Of a stretch of DNA of 64,000 nucleotides, positions 49,381 through 59,019 are shown piece by piece. A program made the position numbers and the translations under genes. The DNA lies in contig CAVSKB010000007.1 of assembly GCA_963728295.1 (NCBI GenBank), forward strand, positions 1 to 64,000, in the 5' to 3' direction. Every line of letters begins with the position of its first letter. The stretch's first letter is position 1. Source of the DNA: DATJKD01 sp963728295 (lineage in GTDB: Bacteria > Pseudomonadota > Gammaproteobacteria > Steroidobacterales > Steroidobacteraceae). The notes beneath the pieces were generated by a model that saw only the letters and a list, made by a program, of their open reading frames with translations, had not been told where the DNA came from and did no database searches.

Positions 49381-50314
49381 GGCTGACCGTATCTACCTTG
49401 CAGGTCACACCGGCCTCGTCGGGGCTGCGGTCCTGCGAGAGCTTGGGCGCTCGGGCTATGGCAACGTCATTCTGCGACGGAGCTCTGAGCTCGACCTGCG
49501 TGACCAGGAAGCAGTGCTGAAGTTCTTCGCAATGGAACGGCCAAGTTGCGTAATTCTCGCGGCGGCAAAGGTTGGTGGCATCGTCGCCAATAACTCGTGT
49601 CCGGGCGACTTCATTCGCGACAACCTACAGATCCAGACCAATACGATCGAAGCAGCACGGATCTACGGGACACGAAAACTGTGTTTCCTGGGATCCAGCT
49701 GCATCTACCCGAAATTTGCGACTCAGCCGATGCGCGAGGATTGTCTGCTCACCGGTGAGCTCGAGCCGACGAATGAGTGGTACGCGATCGCGAAGATCGC
49801 TGGAATCAAGATGTGCCAGGCCTATCGAAGGCAGTACGGATTCAATGCAATCTCGCTCATGCCGCCGAATCTCTACGGCCCGGGAGACAATTTCAATCTC
49901 GTCGGCAGTCATGTGTTGCCGGCGTTGATCCGTCGCTTCCATGAAGCGAAGGTGGACGGCGTCGCGGAGGTGACGATCTGGGGAACGGGGTTGCCGCGCC
50001 GCGAATTCTTGTATGTGGATGATCTGGCGAAAGCCATCATGCATCTGATGCGGACGTACGACGGTGAGGCAATCGTCAATATCGGAAGTGGATCCGAGAT
50101 CTCGATTCGCGAGCTGGCCAAAATGGTTGCTGAAATAGTGGGTTTTCAGGGCCGCATTTCATGCGACCCGAGCAAGCCGGATGGAACGCCTCGGAAGCTC
50201 CTCGACGTGTCACGGGTGACGCAACTCGGGTGGAAACCGACGGTGAGCCTGCAAGACGGGGTGAGGCTGACATATCAGTGGTTTATCGAAAACCAGGCCA
50301 CTCTGCGTCGCTAA
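49373..50314 (+). CDS. fcl: GDP-L-fucose synthase
   Basis: Bifunctional epimerase-reductase that completes GDP-L-fucose from the Gmd product. 313 residues: YLAGHTGLVGAAVLREL is the NADPH site, AAAKVGGIVANNSCPGDFIR is typical of the enzyme, FLGSSCIYPKFA carries the catalytic Ser/Cys region, and TNEWYAIAKIAGIKMC the Tyr-Lys pair. Translational overlap with gmd suggests coupled synthesis, so the polysaccharide probably contains fucose or a fucose derivative. Confidence 0.97.
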   Translation: MNEADRIYLAGHTGLVGAAVLRELGRSGYGNVILRRSSELDLRDQEAVLKFFAMERPSCVILAAAKVGGIVANNSCPGDFIRDNLQIQTNTIEAARIYGTRKLCFLGSSCIYPKFATQPMREDCLLTGELEPTNEWYAIAKIAGIKMCQAYRRQYGFNAISLMPPNLYGPGDNFNLVGSHVLPALIRRFHEAKVDGVAEVTIWGTGLPRREFLYVDDLAKAIMHLMRTYDGEAIVNIGSGSEISIRELAKMVAEIVGFQGRISCDPSKPDGTPRKLLDVSRVTQLGWKPTVSLQDGVRLTYQWFIENQATLRR

Positions 50315-50376
50315 TGCGATTTAGCCACCTGATGTAGGCGGGGAGAGCTCCTACCGAAGGTGCAGAGTGCAGTCGT

Positions 50377-51390
50377 ATGAAGATCGTGACAATCGTCGGA
50401 GCAAGACCACAGTTCATCAAGGCAGCGCCCTTGAGCCGCGAACTAAGGAAGCACCATAAAGAGTTCCTCCTGCATACCGGCCAGCACTACGATCAGGACA
50501 TGTCTGGAGTCTTTTTCAGCGAGCTGGGAATTCCCGCTCCGGATGCAAATCTGGGTGTCGGGTCATCGAGGCACGGTGCACAGACTGCGGCAATGCTGGA
50601 GGGCATCGAACGCATTCTGATCGCTGAACAACCCGATTGGGTCATTGTTTATGGCGATACAAACTCCACGTTGGCAGGTGCGCTCGCGGCCGCGAAGATT
50701 CATGTGCCGATTGCGCATGTGGAGGCGGGGCTCAGAAGCTTCAACCGCCGCATGCCGGAGGAAGTCAATCGGGTGGTGACGGATCATCTTGCTCAGCTGA
50801 ACTTGTGCCCAAGCACGACCGCAGTGGCTAATCTTGAAAAGGAAGGGATCACTGATAATGTTCACCTGGTCGGCGACATCATGTCCGACGCGCTGACATG
50901 GGGGCTACGGAGCAGCCAGGGCATTGCGCACGAGCTCTTGTCGTCTCTCCAGATTGCGGCAGGGCACTTCTTGTTGTGCACAGTGCACCGAAGTGAAAAC
51001 ACCGACGACCCTGAACGGCTGGCGGGCATCGTTGATGCGTTGAATAGACTGGATGAACGGGTGGTGTTGCCCCTGCACCCGCGGACCGGAAAGGCAATTG
51101 AGGCGACAAGACTGCAACTAAAGCCCCACGTTCGTGCGATCAACCCGATCGGCTATGTGCAGATGATTGCCCTGGCGTCTACCGCTCGAATGATTCTCAC
51201 GGACTCAGGCGGGCTGCAGAAGGAAGCGTACTGGCTGGGCGTGCCGTGCGTCACTCTGCGTGATGAGACCGAGTGGGTCGAGACCGTGTCGAATGGCTGG
51301 AATGTACTCGCGGGAGCCAGTGCCGATCGCGTCGTTGATGCGGTTCGCGGCTGGTCAGCGCCGATAGCGTCGGCCGCAGCTCTACGGTGA
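50377..51390 (+). CDS. wecB: UDP-N-acetylglucosamine 2-epimerase, non-hydrolysing
   Basis: Interconverts UDP-GlcNAc and UDP-ManNAc, or the 2,3-diacetamido uronate analogues as WbpI does. Signatures: IVTIVGARPQFIKAAPLSREL, LLHTGQHYDQDMSGVFF, VIVYGDTNSTLAGALAA, IAHVEAGLRSFNRRMPEEVNR, TVHRSENTDDPERL and TDSGGLQKEAYWLGVPCVTL. It has 337 residues, slightly shorter than usual because the C-terminus ends after SAAALR. With the WlbA/B/C genes in the window, a WbpI-like role in UDP-ManNAc3NAcA synthesis is plausible. Confidence 0.93.
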   Translation: MKIVTIVGARPQFIKAAPLSRELRKHHKEFLLHTGQHYDQDMSGVFFSELGIPAPDANLGVGSSRHGAQTAAMLEGIERILIAEQPDWVIVYGDTNSTLAGALAAAKIHVPIAHVEAGLRSFNRRMPEEVNRVVTDHLAQLNLCPSTTAVANLEKEGITDNVHLVGDIMSDALTWGLRSSQGIAHELLSSLQIAAGHFLLCTVHRSENTDDPERLAGIVDALNRLDERVVLPLHPRTGKAIEATRLQLKPHVRAINPIGYVQMIALASTARMILTDSGGLQKEAYWLGVPCVTLRDETEWVETVSNGWNVLAGASADRVVDAVRGWSAPIASAAALR

Positions 51391-51502
51391 CGGAGGCGTA
51401 GCCGCGAGATGCGTATCATTGCTGAGATCCTAGTTGCGTGATCGACGAGAGTGGGCAAGCCGAAGCGTGCTTTGGCAATGCCGACCTTGAGGGAACCTGC
51501 CG

Positions 51503-52540
51503 ATGACAAGTGAAGAGCGGGCTCCAGCCGATGTCGCGGTCGTCGGCATGGGCTACTGGGGAAGAAACCTCGTCCGCAACTTTCATGAGCTAGGATGCGC
51601 TCGCCGCAATCTGCGACGCGGATCCGACGGTCGAGGACACGTGCCGGCACGAATATCCCGGCGGCACGGTTCATTGCGCGACTTCAGAGAGGTCCTGGCC
51701 GACCGGAGGCATCGACGCCGTGGCGCTGGCGACGCCGGCGGTGACCCACTACGAGATGGCGAAGGCGGCGCTGTTGGCGGGCAAGGACGTGTTCGTCGAA
51801 AAGCCGCTGGCCATCGACGTGACGCAGGGCGAGGAACTCGTGCGGCTCGCGACAGCGAACGGGCGGATCCTGATGGTCGGCCACATCCTCCGGTATCACC
51901 CGGCGATCCTGAAGCTGCAGGAGCTGATTCAGGACGGCGTGCTGGGCAAGATCAACTACCTCTATTCCAACCGGCTGAACATCGGGAAGATTCGGACCGA
52001 AGGAGAACATCCTGTGGAGCTTCGCGCCGCACGACATCTCCGTGATGCTCGGCGCTGCTCGAACGAGATGCCCGAGCCGCGTGTCGTCGCCAGGGCGGCG
52101 CGTACCTCAGCCGGCGACGTCGCCGACGTCACGCTGAGCCACTTCGACTTCCCGAGCGGCGTGCAGGCGCACATCTTCGTGAGCTGGCTGCATCCGTTCA
52201 AGGAGCAGCGCCTGGTCGTGGTCGGCTCCGAGAAGATGGCGGTCTTCGACGACACCGCGGAGCACAAGCTGGTGCTCTATCCGCACAAGGTCGAATGGAA
52301 GAACCGCATGCCGACCGCCGTCAAGGCCGAGCGGCGAAGCCGTCGACGCTCGAGCAGCGCGAGCCGCTGCGCGTGGAGTGCCGAGCACTTCCTCGACTGC
52401 GTGGCGTCGCGAAACGTCGCCCGTCAGCGACGGCGCCGAAGGGCTTGCGGGTCCTGCGCGTGCTCGACGCCTGCCAGCGCTCGCTGATTCGGCGACGGCG
52501 CTGTCGATCGCCTGTCGGCGCGACCGGACCGCGAACCGGA
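51503..52540 (+). pseudogene. second Gfo/Idh/MocA oxidoreductase, WlbA-like (frameshifted)
   Basis: Fragments of one Rossmann-type dehydrogenase: MTSEERAPADVAVVGMGYWGRNLVRNFHELG, here cited only as its GMGYWGRNLVRNF core, then AVALATPAVTHYEMAKAALL, VFVEKPLAIDVTQGEELV (catalytic Lys), GHILRYHPAILKLQELI, DVTLSHFDFPSGVQAHIFV, SWLHPFKEQRLVVVGSEKM and KGLRVLRVLDACQRSL. At least five frame changes are needed, and the 3' boundary is approximate. It duplicates the function of 43407-44442 and is followed by a second acetyltransferase, as in a WlbA-WlbB pair. Confidence 0.8.
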
Positions 52541-52544
52541 ATCC

Positions 52545-53204
52545 GCCACAGTACTTCGTCCACGAGTCCGCCTACGTCGACGATGGGCGCCGAGAGTCGG
52601 CGCCGGCTACCAAGATCTGGCACTTCTCGCACGTCATGAAGGGCGCGACGCATCGGGCGAGCGCTGCAACATCGGGCAGAACGTCAACGTCGACGGCGGC
52701 GCCGTCATCGGCAACAACGTCAAGATTCAGAACAACGTGTCGGTCTATACGCGGCGTCGATCGATCGAAGACGACGTGTTCCTCGGGCCGTCGTGCGTGC
52801 TGACGAACGTCAGCAATCCCCGCTCGCAGGTGAACCGGCATTCGCTCTACGAGGCGACAACGCTCTGAGGCGCGGCTGCTCCATCGGCGCGAATGCGACG
52901 ATCGTCTGCGGCGTCACGGTCGGGCGGTACGCGTTCGTCGGCGCCGGCTCGGTCGTCACCAAGGACGTGCCGGACTACGCGCTGGTCATCGGCAATCCGG
53001 CCCGGCAGGTCGGCTGGATGAGCCGGCACGGCCATCGCCTCGAAGCCGCCCGACCGCGATGGCGTGATGCGCTGCCCGGAAAGCGGGCTTCGATACGAGG
53101 TTGGCCCGGACTCTCTGCTGAGATGCGTGGACCTCGACGAGGAGTCTGCCCTTCCGGTGTCACTGAGCAAGGGCACCGTACCTTACCGGAAGTTCAAGGA
53201 ATAG
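52545..53204 (+). pseudogene. second WlbB/WbpD-like N-acetyltransferase (frameshifted)
   Basis: Left-handed beta-helix acetyltransferase in pieces: YFVHESAYVDDG, TKIWHFSHVMKGA, NNVKIQNNVSVYT, DDVFLGPSCVLTNVSNPRSQ, LRRGCSIGANATIVCGVTVG, FVGAGSVVTKDVPDYALVIG and NPARQVGWMSRHGHRL. The C-terminal extension common in this family is readable in another frame up to the TAG at 53202 (ending VPYRKFKE). The start is not defined by a clear ATG. At least four frame changes. Confidence 0.8.
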
Positions 53205-53322
53205 GACTTGGTAACCAGCGCCCGGCGCGCGTGCCAGGCGAGCGGGTGCGCCGGCTGCGTTGCGCGTGCGCCTGTTACGCAAGCAACGTGCAGCGCGATT
53301 GTGGGACCTGCGACGTACTAGC

Positions 53323-55146
53323 ATGCCAGGAATTGTCGGCATATTCCGCCGTGATCGTGGCCAGGATAGCGCTCACGACCTGCGCGTGATGCTGGACTGC
53401 ACGACCCGTGAGAAATGGCACCGGGTGGGCACGTACACCGACGATGCACTTGGTGTGTACGTCGGCTGGATCTGGCACGCCGGCACCTACGTCGATGCCC
53501 TGCCGCTCTGGAACTCGACCCGCGACGTCTGCCTGATCATGATCGGTGAGGAATTTTCCCGCCCGCTGTCGTCGCGAGCCCCAGGGACGGGTGCCGTGGC
53601 AGAAAGTACCGCCGCCGAGCGGATACTGGCGCAATACGAGGAGCGTGGTATCGATTGCGTGCACGGACTCAACGGAGGCTTCAATGCGGTGATAGTCGAT
53701 TCACGGGCCATGCGCGCGTTCCTGTTCAATGACCGCTATGGTCTTCTCCGCCTGCATTGTCATGCAAATGAACAGGCCCTGTACTTCGCGTCGGAACCGA
53801 AACCGATTCTGCGATTGTTGCCGGAGACCCGCCGGCTCGACGTACGAGGGCTGGGCGAATATCTGTCTCTCGGTTGCGTGATACAGAACCGCACCCTCTT
53901 CTCCGGCATCAATCTCCTACCCGGCGGTTCCCTCTGGTCGATCGCACCAGGCGAGTCCTTGCGCCGCGGTACTACCTTCGATCCGGCGGAGCTGGAGGCG
54001 TTGGAAGCCCTGCCGGCTTCAAGATACGAGGATGAGCTCAGGTCCCTGTGGCCGGATGTGCTGGATCGCTATTTCAAGGGTCCGCAACGGGTCGGACTGT
54101 CGATGACCGGCGGCCTGGACAGCAGGATGATCCTTGCGTGGGCAAACAAGGCGCCAGGGACGTTGCCCTGCTACACGTTCGGCGGCCCATTCAGGGAGTG
54201 CAATGACGTTCGCCTGGCACGCGAGGCGGCAACTCTCTGTCACCAGCCGCATGAAGTCGTCACCGTAAGCGGGGAGTTCCTGTCTGAATTTCCGGCGCTC
54301 GCCGAGCAAGCCGTCCTGATCAGCGGTGGTGCCATGGACGTGACGGGGGCCGTGGACGTCTATGTCCAGAGGCGTGCGCGGGAGATCGCACCGGTTCGAC
54401 TGAGCGGCGTCAATGGCGGAGAACTGCTGCGTAACGTCATCAACTTCGGCCCGAGGCCTCTGAACCGGCAGATCTTTTCAGGGGACGTCATCGAGGCTGC
54501 ATCGCTGGCAGCCCGCACTTACGAGGAGGAGACGAGGGGACACCCGGCGACGTTCGTCAGCTTCAAGCAGGCGCCGTGGCAAATGGCGACAAAGCTGGGG
54601 GTCGAGCATTCGCAGCTTACTTTCCGTACACCGTACTTTGACAATGACCTGGTTCGACTCTCATACCAGGTACCGTCAGCGCTGCGCTCGAGCAAGGCAC
54701 CAGCGCTCGGCGTCATTGCAGCCGCCAATCCCGCACTCGCGCGAATGGGCACCGATCGCGGGCTCAGGGTCGGTGGTATTCCTGGCCTTGCCCGCCTGGA
54801 GAACCTGTACCAGGAATTTACGTTCAGGGCCGAATACGCGTATGACTACGGAATGCCGCAGTGGCTTGCGAAGGTAGACAACGTGCTGTCGCCGCTGCAC
54901 CTCGAGCGGCTGTTCCTGGGCCGTCACAAGATCCACCACTTCCGCTGGTACTACCGCCACGAGCTCGCCGGCTATGTCCGTGATGTGCTGCTTGATCCAC
55001 GTTCTCGGCAGCGCTGGTATCTGCAAGGCGATTCCCTGCGCAAACTGGTCGATGGCCACCTTGGCGGGCAACACAACTACACGATCGAGCTTCACAAAGT
55101 GCTTGCGTGCGAGCTGATCAATAGACACCTGGTCGAGCAGGCATGA
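53323..55146 (+). CDS. asparagine-synthetase-like protein with inactive glutaminase site
   Basis: 608 residues with the two-domain layout of AsnB: an N-terminal Ntn-type glutaminase-like domain and a C-terminal ATP-pyrophosphatase domain (LSMTGGLDSRMILAWA as the PP-loop). The protein starts MPGIVGIF, so the nucleophilic Cys2 of class-II amidotransferases is replaced by Pro; an upstream alternative start does not restore it. It would have to use free ammonia or another amine, or act as an adenylating ligase or amidase on a sugar acid. Its stop overlaps the next ATG (ATGA), linking it to the deacetylase-like gene. GT and deacetylase neighbours suggest amidation of a uronic acid residue. Confidence 0.85.
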   Translation: MPGIVGIFRRDRGQDSAHDLRVMLDCTTREKWHRVGTYTDDALGVYVGWIWHAGTYVDALPLWNSTRDVCLIMIGEEFSRPLSSRAPGTGAVAESTAAERILAQYEERGIDCVHGLNGGFNAVIVDSRAMRAFLFNDRYGLLRLHCHANEQALYFASEPKPILRLLPETRRLDVRGLGEYLSLGCVIQNRTLFSGINLLPGGSLWSIAPGESLRRGTTFDPAELEALEALPASRYEDELRSLWPDVLDRYFKGPQRVGLSMTGGLDSRMILAWANKAPGTLPCYTFGGPFRECNDVRLAREAATLCHQPHEVVTVSGEFLSEFPALAEQAVLISGGAMDVTGAVDVYVQRRAREIAPVRLSGVNGGELLRNVINFGPRPLNRQIFSGDVIEAASLAARTYEEETRGHPATFVSFKQAPWQMATKLGVEHSQLTFRTPYFDNDLVRLSYQVPSALRSSKAPALGVIAAANPALARMGTDRGLRVGGIPGLARLENLYQEFTFRAEYAYDYGMPQWLAKVDNVLSPLHLERLFLGRHKIHHFRWYYRHELAGYVRDVLLDPRSRQRWYLQGDSLRKLVDGHLGGQHNYTIELHKVLACELINRHLVEQA

Positions 55147-56934
55147 GCGCCGCAGTGACGCCGGCGAAGCGGGCCTACGGCAACGACGTACTGCTGCTGC
55201 ACTCCGGTGACGCAGGTGCTTGCGAGCGGAATCTGGCGAAGATCGCCGGCTTTCTGGGCGCGAAAGTCCAGATGTCGAGGGTCGATGGCAACGTGAACGA
55301 ACTCGCCGACCTGCTGACCGTTCAAGGCGACCGGTCGATCTGCGTGATGATCAATGCCGACGTGCTTGTCCGGACTGCGCATGGCGGGTCTGAGCGCAGC
55401 GGGAAGCAACATCCATTACGAGGTCTCCCGGCCAACACGCTGGTGTACGGCTGGAAGCCCTCGAACGAGCATGCGCATTCGCTGCGAGTCCTGACTAATG
55501 GGACGCTGGCAGCAGTGACCCAGCTGTCACCCGGCAGCCTTCCAATCGAAGTTGGTTGCGACTCGGCATGCAGGCAGCTCGCGGGTCTGAAATTCGACGT
55601 CGGACAGGCGGAAGCACCGTGCATCTTCGAGTCAGGCGCGGGGGCGATGCTTTGCGAGCGGTTGATCTCGATCGGTGGTGGCGTGTCATTCGCACGCCTG
55701 CGCGACGAGGAGGGCTCATCGCTGTTGCTCGCAGCGGGCGAGGTCGGAGATCTCGATGCAGCCGTATCAGGTAGCGATTCAATCCTTCAGTACACCAATG
55801 CCATCGTTCCGGCAATGATCGCGATCCGCGAATGCCTGTATCCATACGTCTGGCACAACGAAGCGCCGTCGGCGTGCTTGATCGTGGATGATCCTCTGCT
55901 GAAGCCTCGTTACGGCGCGCTGGATTACCGAAAGCACCTGGCAGTGATGGATTCTCGCAAGTTCACCACCAGCATCGCCTTCATCCCGTGGAATCATCGT
56001 CGAACGGACAGGAGGGTCGCGGACCTGTTCAGGTCACGCCCGGACGCGTTCTCGTTGTGCATCCATGGCTGCGACCATACGCGGGCGGAATTCGGCGATG
56101 CCGATGCGGCAGTCCTCCGCCAACGTGCCTCACTGGCACTTGAAAGGATGCGGTCACATCGTGCGCTCTGGCGGTGTTCCATTCGACGAAGTGATGGTGT
56201 TTCCACAGGGGATCTTCTCAACGGCAGCCATGACCGCGCTCCGGGCGAGCGGGTACCTGGCTGCGGTCAACAGCACACCGGAGCCGATCGACACAGAAGG
56301 ATCGCTGCGACTCCGCGACGTGCTGGATGTTGCGGTGACTCGATTCTCTGGCTTTCCATTGTTCACACGGCGATACCCTTCTCAGCTGGAAGAGCTGGCG
56401 TTCGATCTTTTTCTTGGGAAACCTGCGTTTATCGTGGAGCATGCCGGCTATTTTCGAGACGGCTACGAGTCGCTGAACGAGATGCTCGATAGCCTGCATC
56501 GCATCGAGCCGCGGCTGAACTGGTCAAGTCCGGCAGCCATCTGCATGACCGCGCGAAGCCAAAGGCAGGCACCGAACGGCGACACTGAGGTGGCGGTGTA
56601 TACGAAACGGGTGAGCCTTGCGAACCATTCGAGTGAAGCGAGGCGGTATCGAATGGTCTGGCGGGCCCTGGCGGGATCGACGGGCGGTATCACCGTGGAC
56701 GGTGAGGCGATTGACGGCGTCGGCGACCGTGGTCCCGCCGAACTGCACATTGAACTCGAAAGCGGTCGCTCGGCTGTCGTCGAATTGATCGACCGACAAA
56801 CAGCGCACGGGACTCCTGTGACTGGGTCCGGCGGCGTGCGCCGCGTGCGTGTCTTTGCCCGCCGACATCTTTCGGAGCTCAGGGACAACCACTATCGACT
56901 TGCTCGTCTTTGCAGGGCAATGCTTGGAAAGTAA
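55143..56934 (+). CDS. polysaccharide deacetylase-like protein (one frameshift)
   Basis: About 596 residues in two frames joined near 56150. The central part has a NodB-like fold: the Asp pair in ACLIVDDPLLKPRYG and the His motif in CIHGCDHTRAEFG fit the metal triad of family CE4-like enzymes, and VMVFPQGIFSTAAMTALRASG continues the barrel. The N-terminal ~230 residues resemble a glycan-linked alpha/beta domain I do not recognise, and the C-terminal ~120 residues look like a beta-sandwich (RVSLANHSSEARRYRMVW). It is coupled to the preceding AsnB-like gene. It may act on the nascent polysaccharide or its lipid-linked unit. Confidence 0.72.
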
Positions 56935-56951
56935 CAGGGTGTTTCCCGCGA

Positions 56952-57857
56952 ATGACTGAACCGAAATTGCCTGCCTACGTCCTGGTCACACCCGCGAAGG
57001 ACGAGGCCGCCTACATCCGCAAGACGCTGGAGGCCATGGTCGTCCAGACGGCTCTACCCTTGAAGTGGGTGGTCGTGAGCGACGGTTCCACCGATGGGAC
57101 GGATGAGATCGTCATGGAGTACACGGGCAGGCACGACTGGATCGAGCTGATTCGCATGCCCGAGCGACAAGTGCGGCACTTCGGCGGCAAGGTTGCTGCA
57201 TTCAATGCCGGATACGAGCGAGTCAAGGGCCTGCCGTTCGAAGTCATCGGAAATCTCGACGGGGACAGCTCATTCGATCGGGACTACATCGAATACCTCT
57301 TGCGACAGTTCGCCGCCAATCCGCGTCTCGGCGTTGCAGGTACGAACTACGTCGAGGATGCGTGGGACGAATCCCTGAAGCACGACTATCGGTTCGCCAA
57401 CATCGAGGATGTCACCGGACAGTGTCAGCTCTTTCGGCGCGAGACGTTTGCCGACATTGGGGGTTATCAGCCAAGCAAGCAGGGTGGTGTCGACCTGATT
57501 GCGACGGTGTCCGGGAGAATGCATGGCTGGGAAACCCGCGTCTTCACTGACAAGGTCCTGTTTCACCATCGCCAGCAGGGAACCGCGCAGTTCAATCGAT
57601 TTCTCGTAGAACTCTCCAACGGCCGCAAGGACTACATGTTCGGCAGCCATCCGGCTTGGGAGGTCTGTCGCGCCGTGTATCGCCTGACCAAGCGCCCGGT
57701 CGTGCTCGGCGGCATGCTGCTCCTTGCCGGATACATGGGGGCGATGCTGCGGCAGAGCGAAAAAGTAGTTTCGAAGGACTTCCAGGCGTTTCGTCGCAAG
57801 GAACAACTCCAGCGACTACGCCGCATCCTTTATCGACCCTTCCAGGGCGTGCGGTGA
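56952..57857 (+). CDS. glycosyltransferase family 2
   Basis: 301 residues from ATG 56952. GT-A fold: YVLVTPAKDEAAYIRKTL, WVVVSDGSTDGTDEIV, the DxD motif in GNLDGDSSFDRDYI, and a catalytic-side block GGYQPSKQGGVDLIATVSG. A hydrophobic stretch (PVVLGGMLLLAGYMGAML) near the C-terminus suggests membrane association. Its stop overlaps the start of the next glycosyltransferase (GTGA). Confidence 0.9.
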   Translation: MTEPKLPAYVLVTPAKDEAAYIRKTLEAMVVQTALPLKWVVVSDGSTDGTDEIVMEYTGRHDWIELIRMPERQVRHFGGKVAAFNAGYERVKGLPFEVIGNLDGDSSFDRDYIEYLLRQFAANPRLGVAGTNYVEDAWDESLKHDYRFANIEDVTGQCQLFRRETFADIGGYQPSKQGGVDLIATVSGRMHGWETRVFTDKVLFHHRQQGTAQFNRFLVELSNGRKDYMFGSHPAWEVCRAVYRLTKRPVVLGGMLLLAGYMGAMLRQSEKVVSKDFQAFRRKEQLQRLRRILYRPFQGVR

Positions 57858-58990
57858 ACTCACCGATGCGCGTTGCTGTCCTGACCGGCGGACAGGATCG
57901 ACCCTATGCCATCGGACTGGCGTCGGCCCTTGCGGCGCGAGGTGTCGAAATCGATTTCATCGGCAGCGGAGACGTTACAGGCGAAGAGCTGAGGACCGAG
58001 CCCCGGATTCGGCTCCTGAACCTGCGCGGTCCGCAGAATCCCGACGTCGCCGTAGCGCACAAGATGATCCGCGTCTCGCGGTACTACGCTCGCCTGCTGT
58101 CGTATGCATGGTCATCCAGCGCCAGCATCTTCCACATATTGTGGAACGACAAGTTCGAACTGTTCGAGCGCACGCTGCTCATGATGTATTACCGCCTACT
58201 GGGTCGCAAGATCGTGCTAACGGCGCATAACGTCAATGCGAGAAAGCGGGACGGGCGGGATTCAGCGGCGAACCGCCTGACGCTCAGGATCCAGTACGCC
58301 CTCGTACATCGGATCTTTGTTCACACGACGCGAATGAAGGAAGAATTGATTGCGGACTTCTCGGTCGCGCAAGAGAAGGTCGTGGTCATCCCATTCGGAA
58401 TCAACAACACGATCCCGAGCACGAGCCTGACCTCGGAGCAGGCGCGGGCCGCGCTCCAGTTACTGCCGAAGCACAAGGTGATTCTGTTCTTCGGTCGGTT
58501 GACTCCGTACAAGGGGCTGGAGTTTCTAGTCGAAGCACTGTGTGAGCTCCGCACGCGAGACGAGAGCTATCGTCTTATCATCGCTGGGCCGATAAAGACG
58601 TCGAGCGAGTACTGGCAGCGAGTCCAGGATCGTATTGCGTCGTTGGGCATTAGGGACCTTCTGGTCGAACGAATCGGCTACATACCGGATTCAGAAGTGG
58701 AGCGCTACTTCAAGGCCGCCGATGCGGTCGTTCTGCCTTACCTGGATGTCTTCCAGAGCGGGGTGCTGTTCTTGGGCTACAGCTTCGGCCTTCCCGCGAT
58801 TGTCACGGACGTGGGCTCACTGAGGGAGGAGGTCGTCGAAGGGCGAACAGGATTTGTATGCAAGGCGGGGGATGCACTGTCGCTTGCCAACTCCATCGAA
58901 GGATTTTTCTCAAGCGACGTGCACCGTCACCTCGGGAATCGACGCGACGAAATCCGTGAAGTATGCAAACGAGAAGTATTCCTGGGCTGA
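57854..58990 (+). CDS. glycosyltransferase family 4, C-terminus frameshifted next to an IS element
   Basis: 378 residues in this frame. GT-B fold: VLTGGQDRPYAIGLASALAA, VLTAHNVNARKRDGRDSAAN, VVVIPFGINNT, ILFFGRLTPYKGLEFLVEAL, LLVERIGYIPDSEVERYF and AVVLPYLDVFQSGVLFLGYS with the donor-binding acidic residues. The last residues (EVCKREVFLG) are out of frame: from ~58960 the alternative frame gives KYANEKYSWADSVSD, the usual family ending, and runs on to 59042 into the IS. The C-terminal helix has therefore probably been disturbed by the insertion or a base error. Confidence 0.87.
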   Translation: MNSPMRVAVLTGGQDRPYAIGLASALAARGVEIDFIGSGDVTGEELRTEPRIRLLNLRGPQNPDVAVAHKMIRVSRYYARLLSYAWSSSASIFHILWNDKFELFERTLLMMYYRLLGRKIVLTAHNVNARKRDGRDSAANRLTLRIQYALVHRIFVHTTRMKEELIADFSVAQEKVVVIPFGINNTIPSTSLTSEQARAALQLLPKHKVILFFGRLTPYKGLEFLVEALCELRTRDESYRLIIAGPIKTSSEYWQRVQDRIASLGIRDLLVERIGYIPDSEVERYFKAADAVVLPYLDVFQSGVLFLGYSFGLPAIVTDVGSLREEVVEGRTGFVCKAGDALSLANSIEGFFSSDVHRHLGNRRDEIREVCKREVFLG

Positions 58991-59019
58991 CAGTGTCTCA
59001 GATCATTCTAGAAACGAAC

